A stretch of 9,262 nucleotides of DNA from DATECU01 sp035286745 (GTDB taxonomy: Bacteria > Acidobacteriota > Vicinamibacteria > Fen-336): the NCBI GenBank assembly GCA_035286745.1, contig DATECU010000280.1:1-9262 (forward strand), given 5' to 3'. Numbering within the stretch: the stretch's first letter is position 1; the number at the start of each line of letters is the position of its first letter. Made by a program: the position numbers and the translations under genes. Below are positions 5,191-9,262 of this stretch, in pieces. The notes under the pieces are model-generated. The model ran no database searches. It saw only the letters and a list, made by a program, of their open reading frames with translations, and was not told the origin of the DNA.

Positions 5191-6945
5191 TCAGGACTCG
5201 GCGTCCTGGTCCACCACTCGGGCCAGCTCGCGCAGGCTGGTGGCGCGGGCCCGCACCTTGCCGATGCCGTCGGCCCACAGGCTCCGGTAGCCCTCTTTCC
5301 GTCCCGCCGCCGCCAGCTCCTGGGCGTTCACGCCCTGGGCGATGAGCGCCCGCAGGTGAGGGGAGACCTCGAAGATCTCGTGGATGGCGGTGCGGCCCCG
5401 GTAGCCGGTGGAGTGGCAGTTGGGACAGCCGGCTCCCTCCACGAAGGGTAGGTCGGCCTGACCCAGCCAGCGAGACAAGTAGGCCCGTTCGTCGTTCGTG
5501 GGTTCGACCTCACGGGTGCAGTCGGCACAGAGGCGACGCACCAAACGCTGAGCTAGCACCGACAGCAGGCCGGCCGAGATCAGGTAGGGCGGCACCCCGA
5601 TGTCCATCAGCCGGGTGACCGCCGAAGGGGCGTCGTTGGTGTGCAAGCTGGCCAGCACCAGGTGACCGGTCAAGGCCGCCTGGACCGCGATCTGCGCCGT
5701 CTCCGCGTCGCGGATCTCCCCCACCAGGATCACGTCCGGGTCCTGGCGCAAAATGGAGCGCACGCCCTTGGCGAACGTGAAGCCCGCCTTCTCGTTGACC
5801 TGGCCCTGGGTAATCCCCTCCAACTCGTACTCGACCGGGTCCTCCAGGGTCACGATGTTGACCTCGGGCTTGTGGAGGTGACGCAGGGTGGCGAAGAGGG
5901 TCGAGGACTTCCCGGAGCCGGTGGGGCCAGTCACCAGCAGGATGCCCTGGTGGCCCCGGATCACCCGTTTCCAGGTGTCGAGGACCTCCGGACTCATGCC
6001 CAGGTTGTCCAGGCGGAAGTCCATCCGCTCCTTGTCGAGGATCCGGATCACCACCTTCTCGTCGCGGATGGAGGTGAAGGTGGAGACCCTGAGATCCACC
6101 CGGCGGCCGGCAATGCGGATCCGGATCTTGCCGTCCTGGGGAACCCGCCGTTCGGCGATGTCGAGGTTGGCGAGGACCTTGATGCGGGACACCAGTGCCG
6201 GCAGCACGTTGATGGGAATGCCGTAGGGCTTGACGCGCAGCCGGCCATCCACCCGGTAGCGGATCGTCACCTGGCGCTCTTGCGGCTCGATATGGATGTC
6301 GGACGCGCGCTCTTCAAGCGCCCGCACCAGCAGCAGGTTGAAGAGCCTCACCACCGGGCGATCCCCGTCGGCGGCTTCCAGGCTGATCTCCCGGCTCGGG
6401 GCCTCGCTCTCGGGCGCCTCGAACTCCAGGGGAGCCTCGTCCAGGACCCCGCTGCCCTCACCTACCGGAGCCCCGTAGCACTCCACGATCTGCTTGCGGA
6501 GATCCTCGCGAAGCGCCACCACCGGCAGGATCTCCTTGCCGGTGACGAAGCGCAGCTCGTCGAGCTTGGCCAGGTTCTCGGGATCCGCCACCGCCACCGT
6601 GAGCTGCTTCTCGATGAGGTAGAGGGGGAGCGCCTCCATCTTGTAGGCGACGTCCTTGGGTATGGTGTCGAGGATCATGGGGTCGCCGTAGGTACGGGTG
6701 AGATCGACCTCGGGCACGCCGAGGACGTCCCCGAGAGCGGACAGCAGCGGTTCTCGCGCCAGCAGACCAGCCTTCACCAGGGCGTCCGGCAGCGCCACCG
6801 CGTCGCTCTTCTGGACCGCCAGCGCCTTGGCTTCACCCTCGGGGCCCAGCAGGCCGTGGGAGGCCAGGTGGGTCAGCAGCTTGCGTTCGACGAGCGAGGG
6901 CTGTGGGGAGGCGGGACGAGGCGGCGCTGTGAGTTCCTTTCCCAT
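5191..6945 (-). CDS. GspE/PilB-family secretion or pilus assembly ATPase
   Basis: Hexameric cytoplasmic ATPase that would drive type II secretion or type IV pilus extension at the inner membrane. Length 584 is normal. The N-terminal T2SSE_N/MshEN-like region spans about 18-160, followed by a Glu/Pro-rich linker (about 161-190). The catalytic part shows ASDIHIEPQE (214-223), Walker A GPTGSGKSST (340-349), the Asp box TLEDPVEYE (366-374), Walker B in DPDVILVGEIRD (402-413) and the His box LTGHLVLASLHTN (425-437). The zinc-binding cysteines are CADC (473-476) and CPNC (507-510). The RVPQDGKIRIRIAGRRVDLRVST stretch near 267-289 looks more like GspE than classical PilB, so I leave the symbol open. 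GAGGG lies three bases before the ATG. No other pilus or secretion gene is in the window, so the machine it serves is uncertain. Confidence 0.93.
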   Translation of the reverse strand: MGKELTAPPRPASPQPSLVERKLLTHLASHGLLGPEGEAKALAVQKSDAVALPDALVKAGLLAREPLLSALGDVLGVPEVDLTRTYGDPMILDTIPKDVAYKMEALPLYLIEKQLTVAVADPENLAKLDELRFVTGKEILPVVALREDLRKQIVECYGAPVGEGSGVLDEAPLEFEAPESEAPSREISLEAADGDRPVVRLFNLLLVRALEERASDIHIEPQERQVTIRYRVDGRLRVKPYGIPINVLPALVSRIKVLANLDIAERRVPQDGKIRIRIAGRRVDLRVSTFTSIRDEKVVIRILDKERMDFRLDNLGMSPEVLDTWKRVIRGHQGILLVTGPTGSGKSSTLFATLRHLHKPEVNIVTLEDPVEYELEGITQGQVNEKAGFTFAKGVRSILRQDPDVILVGEIRDAETAQIAVQAALTGHLVLASLHTNDAPSAVTRLMDIGVPPYLISAGLLSVLAQRLVRRLCADCTREVEPTNDERAYLSRWLGQADLPFVEGAGCPNCHSTGYRGRTAIHEIFEVSPHLRALIAQGVNAQELAAAGRKEGYRSLWADGIGKVRARATSLRELARVVDQDAES

Positions 6946-6956
6946 CGTCCCTCGGG

Positions 6957-6978
6957 GCAGGCCGCGGGTGCGGCCTGC
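6957..6978 (-). promoter_or_regulatory. Leader hairpin of the secretion ATPase gene
   Basis: A perfect 9-bp inverted repeat (GCAGGCCGC, 4-nt loop, GCGGCCTGC) that extends to 12 bp in RNA with one G-U pair (6954-6981). It ends just upstream of the GAGGG ribosome site and would lie at the very 5' end of a transcript from the TACGAT box at 6984-6989. There is no T-run, so a terminator for the upstream gene is less likely. Confidence 0.45.
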
Positions 6979-6983
6979 TCCAT

Positions 6984-6989
6984 ATCGTA
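6984..6989 (-). promoter_or_regulatory. Candidate -10 box of the secretion ATPase gene
   Basis: The minus strand reads TACGAT (four of six to consensus) in a short AT-rich patch, 38 bases from the start codon. No clear -35 element was found. The call rests on the local AT content and position. Confidence 0.3.
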
Positions 6990-7040
6990 CACGGCCCAGA
7001 GCCGGGAAAGTGGCCGTCAGCCGGGTGGCTGGACCCCGGG

Positions 7041-7061
7041 ACTCGGGACCGGGTCCCCGAG
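7041..7061 (-). terminator. Weak terminator-like dyad after the Ser/Thr-rich gene
   Basis: CTCGGGACC and GGTCC-CCGAG form a GC-rich dyad with one bulged C, about 20 bases past the stop of the Ser/Thr-rich gene. A further GCCCC/GGGGC stem (7077-7091) straddles that stop codon. Neither has a T-run. The rest of 6990-7081 shows nothing I can name. Confidence 0.2.
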
Positions 7062-7081
7062 CCCGGAGCCGAGGGAGCCCC

Positions 7082-7711
7082 TTACTGGGGCGGCCGGCGA
7101 CGCTGCTTGACGCGCTGGCCGGTGTTGCCGGTGGTGGACTGGGTGGTGCTGCGTGTCCCGTCCTGGTAGGTGGTGGTGCTCTCCGCCCCCGCCGTCGTGC
7201 TATTCCCCGTCTGGTTGTTGGTGACCGTCACCTCGGCGTTCTTGTCGACGCTCTGGGTCTCGGGGTCATAGGACGCGCTGGCGCTGGCGTCCACATCGCC
7301 CGAGCGCCCGTTCTTGCCGGTCACCGTACCGCTGCTCTTGGCCGAGGCCGAGGCGTTGCCGCGAGAAGCGGTGGTGGTGGCATTGCTGCTGAGCACGGTT
7401 TCGCCCTGGCCGTTCTTAACCGTGTTGCCGGTGTCGACGCCGCCGTCACCGTTGCGTTTGGCGGTCTGTTGCGTGCTCGCGCTTCGCGTACCCCTCGCCG
7501 TGGTGGCCGAGGCCGATCCGTCGCGGGTGGCGCCTTCGCCCGGCGTGACGCTGGTCGCTGAGCTGCGTGCCGTGGAACCATGCGCCCCAGAGGTGGTCGT
7601 GGTTTGACTCGCCCCCTTCCGCGTCTTGGTCCTGGTCGCCGCCTCCCCGTTCCCACCGCACAGGGCCAGCACCGCCGTTCCCGCCGCTCCCCACAAGATC
7701 CACTTCCTCAA
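7082..7711 (-). CDS. Secreted Ser/Thr/Gly/Asn-rich protein
   Basis: I do not recognise a family. The product starts MRKWILWGAAGTAVLALCGG, a signal peptide with a basic n-region and hydrophobic core, probably cleaved by signal peptidase I near GEA-AT. The LALC sequence is not a good lipobox because Leu precedes the Cys. The mature part is low complexity, rich in Ser, Thr, Gly, Ala and Asn, with runs such as SQTTTTSG, ASASASYD, TVTNNQTGNSTT and STTQSTTG, no further Cys, and a basic tail KQRRRPPQ. I chose the TTG at 7709-7711 because a perfect AGGAGG lies six bases upstream; a GTG at 7726 would add five residues but has no ribosome site. It lies between apaH and the secretion ATPase on the same strand. 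A cell-surface or matrix role is plausible but only inferred from composition. Confidence 0.7.
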   Translation of the reverse strand: MRKWILWGAAGTAVLALCGGNGEAATRTKTRKGASQTTTTSGAHGSTARSSATSVTPGEGATRDGSASATTARGTRSASTQQTAKRNGDGGVDTGNTVKNGQGETVLSSNATTTASRGNASASAKSSGTVTGKNGRSGDVDASASASYDPETQSVDKNAEVTVTNNQTGNSTTAGAESTTTYQDGTRSTTQSTTGNTGQRVKQRRRPPQ

Positions 7712-7872
7712 GAACCACCTCCTCACCGGCTTGTTCGCCGGCCTTCAATCCCATGAGACGGGCCCCAGGTTGCAGCACCATGGAGGCCAGATTGAGTCTC
7801 GCCGCGAGGTGGACAACCACAGACCGTGCCAGGCAGCGGGGGCGGATTCTGACGGGCATTGGCCCCCACGCC

Positions 7873-7892
7873 CCGCGCCATGTCGGGCGCGG
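7873..7892 (-). terminator. GC-rich hairpin downstream of apaH
   Basis: CCGCGCC and GGCGCGG form a perfect 7-bp stem with a 6-nt loop, about 45 bases after the apaH stop. Smaller stems (CCCC/GGGG at 7923-7933 and CTTCT/AGAAG at 7910-7922) lie in between. There is no T-run. I see no gene in 7727-7934. Confidence 0.25.
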
Positions 7893-7934
7893 TTCCTGGT
7901 GATGTGGGACTTCTTCCAGAAGCCCCGGCGGGGT

Positions 7935-8654
7935 TCACTCCCGCGCGCTGGGGCTTGGCGCGTAGGTGCGAGCCGCCGGGACCTGGACGATGCGGTCCTC
8001 CTCGGCGATCCAGGCGGTCAGCGAGCCGCCCCACACGCAGCCGGTATCCAGGCCGCGCAGGCCGTGGCGGCGCAGCAGGCCCAGGCGAGCCCAGTGGCCG
8101 AACACAATGGTCCGGCCCGGAGTCAGGTGGGCAAACCACGGCTCGAAAGGAAAGGCGGGGGACGGAAAGTCGCGCTCCGGGCGGTCGCCCTGGGCGGTGC
8201 AGTACCGAACGCTGGTGGCGAACTCTAGGTCGGCGTGCGGTTGTAAGGGGTCGAGACCGGCCAGCTTCTGCACCGGGTCGTCCCACCCGGGGTGGAGGCC
8301 GGCGTGGACCAGGATCGCGTCGGGGAAGGCACGGATCAAGGGCCGAGCACCGAGCCAGGCGAGCAGGTCCTCGCGATCGGGATCGGCCAGCACGTCCTGG
8401 AAGGTGTCCTTCTTCAAGACCGGGTCCTGTCCGATGGCGACCCGCAGCAGGTGAAGGTCGTGGTTGCCCAGGACGCCGACAGCGCCCAAGGAGCGCAGCA
8501 GGCGGAGCGTCCCCAAGGAGTCCGGGCCGCGGTTCACCAGATCGCCGGTGGGCTCCAGCCGATCGCTGGCTGGGTCGAAGCGCACGGCTTCGAGAAGTCG
8601 CTCCAGCTCCTGGCGGCAGCCCTGGATGTCGCCCACGAAGATCCGGCGGCCCAT
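7935..8654 (-). CDS. apaH: Symmetrical bis(5'-nucleosyl)-tetraphosphatase (Ap4A hydrolase)
   Basis: Cytosolic metallophosphatase that splits Ap4A into two ADP and can remove dinucleoside-tetraphosphate caps from RNA. All family motifs are in order: GDIQG (8-12), GDLVNRG (37-43), GNHDLHLL (63-70), VHAG (116-119), FGHWA (185-189) and LDTGCVWGG (202-210). At 239 residues it is shorter than the roughly 280-residue enterobacterial enzyme, mainly in the C-terminal part, but nothing catalytic is missing. The ATG at 8652-8654 comes three bases after the TGA of the DUF1287 gene (TGAGGCATG), with only a weak TGAGG as ribosome site, so translation is probably coupled. A general serine/threonine phosphatase of the same superfamily is the alternative, but the LDTGCVWGG ending favours ApaH. 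Confidence 0.92.
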   Translation of the reverse strand: MGRRIFVGDIQGCRQELERLLEAVRFDPASDRLEPTGDLVNRGPDSLGTLRLLRSLGAVGVLGNHDLHLLRVAIGQDPVLKKDTFQDVLADPDREDLLAWLGARPLIRAFPDAILVHAGLHPGWDDPVQKLAGLDPLQPHADLEFATSVRYCTAQGDRPERDFPSPAFPFEPWFAHLTPGRTIVFGHWARLGLLRRHGLRGLDTGCVWGGSLTAWIAEEDRIVQVPAARTYAPSPSARE

Positions 8655-8657
8655 GCC

Positions 8658-9262
8658 TCAGGGGTAGCGGAAGTGGCCGGCGATCCTCCACCGGGTGAGG
8701 ACGTCCTCCTCGGCCACCTGGCCGGGGGTGGGGAAGTTGTGAATCACCAGGGGCCGGCCGGAAGCGGGGTCCCGCCGGTCCGAGATGATGCCGATGTGAT
8801 CGGTGCGGCCGTAGCCCTTGAGTTGCCAGACCACGAGGTCTCCGGGCTGCCAATCCGCAGGCGCCGCGGCCGTGGTGGCGGTGGGCAGCGACCGCGCCTG
8901 CCGGCGGAGGAAGACGAACAGGTTGGCGACCCGGCGGTGATCGATGTTGGTGTCGAGCCGGCGCGGGTCGACGCGATAGGCGACCGGTGCCCGCGCCATG
9001 TCCTCGTGGACCAGCTTCTGGAGGTCGATCCCCGCCTGGCGAAAGGCCCGGATCGGCAGGTCGGCACACACGCCAATCGCGGGGTCGATGTCTCCGCCGG
9101 GGTACACGCGATGACCGGTGTCGATCCCGTTCTTGAAGCGGGTGGCGTGGTAGCCCATGGTCAGGTCGTAGGCCGTCCGGCGCTCGAGTTCGGCGCGCGC
9201 CCCGGCCACGATCTGGGTCGCCGCGTCCGGGGCGGTCCACCCCACGGTGGCGGTCAGGGCCA
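8658..9262 (-). CDS. DUF1287 family protein (YijF-like), 5' end outside window
   Basis: Uncharacterised, probably exported protein with features of an NlpC/P60-like cysteine peptidase fold. A GTG at 9243-9245 could start it, but the frame stays open to the right edge and reads ALTATVGWTAPDA, which looks like the end of a signal peptide, so the true start is probably beyond base 9262. Counting from that GTG, conserved DUF1287 motifs are YPGGDIDPAIGVCADLPIRAF (49-69) with Cys60, LVHEDM (78-83), LDTNIDHRRVANL (97-109), PGDLVVWQL (134-142), TDHIGIISDRR (148-158) with His150, and LVIHN (166-170). Cys60 and His150 are the likely active-site pair, by analogy with the fold. It overlaps nothing and sits three bases before apaH. 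The substrate is unknown. Confidence 0.88.
   Translation of the reverse strand, partial: ALTATVGWTAPDAATQIVAGARAELERRTAYDLTMGYHATRFKNGIDTGHRVYPGGDIDPAIGVCADLPIRAFRQAGIDLQKLVHEDMARAPVAYRVDPRRLDTNIDHRRVANLFVFLRRQARSLPTATTAAAPADWQPGDLVVWQLKGYGRTDHIGIISDRRDPASGRPLVIHNFPTPGQVAEEDVLTRWRIAGHFRYP

Noticed and set aside
5641..7110. 489-codon plus-strand ORF opposite the secretion ATPase
   Set aside because: Antisense shadow; the ATPase motifs are complete on the minus strand.
7547..7570. GCTGGTC-GCTGAGC units resembling the heptad element inside the Ser/Thr-rich gene
   Set aside because: Only two imperfect units, no opposite arm, and they lie within coding sequence.
8619..8633. ApaH with GDIQG instead of GDxHG as a possible broken active site
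   Set aside because: To my knowledge Gln in this position is common in bacterial ApaH, and every other metal-binding motif is intact.
7723..9240. 505-codon minus-strand ORF spanning apaH and DUF1287
   Set aside because: It is in a different frame from both genes and is Arg/Pro/Gly-rich, as expected for an off-frame reading of GC-rich coding DNA.

Overview
The window is GC-rich bacterial chromosome with ordinary housekeeping genes packed mostly on the minus strand. The gene mix suggests an acidobacterial or deltaproteobacterial-type organism. It includes MnmA of the CC/CxxC type, a zinc-ribbon plus FHA regulator that begins like the MJ0042 family, a GspE/PilB ATPase, ApaH with a GDIQG motif and a DUF1287 protein. 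This placement is an impression from gene style, not a computed result. I see no tRNA, rRNA, CRISPR array, transposase or phage gene.

Layout, left to right. (1) 1-428, plus: the C-terminal part of RNase III, cut by the window edge. (2) 580-3843, minus: a regulator with an N-terminal zinc ribbon and a C-terminal FHA domain is followed with no gap by a PLP-dependent group II decarboxylase. After 144 bases comes mnmA. Two copies of an intergenic element built from inverted 7-nt repeats flank mnmA, at 449-546 and 1692-1793. (3) 3844-4025: a divergent promoter region. (4) 4026-5141, plus: a 75-residue protein that is almost entirely Asp/Glu, a perfect 8-bp hairpin, then lipA (lipoyl synthase). (5) 5191-9262, minus, in transcription order: a DUF1287 protein (cut by the right edge), apaH three bases later, a secreted Ser/Thr/Gly-rich protein, and a GspE/PilB-type ATPase with its own probable promoter.

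The genes do not form one pathway. RNase III and MnmA belong to RNA processing and tRNA modification, LipA to cofactor synthesis, ApaH to dinucleotide turnover, and the ATPase to type II secretion or type IV pili. The least ordinary parts are the heptad-repeat elements around mnmA, the basic-residue-free polyacidic protein upstream of lipA, the zero-gap coupling of an FHA regulator to a decarboxylase, a possible leaderless mnmA transcript, and perfect hairpins just ahead of three start codons. I found no convincing evidence of a new multi-gene system.
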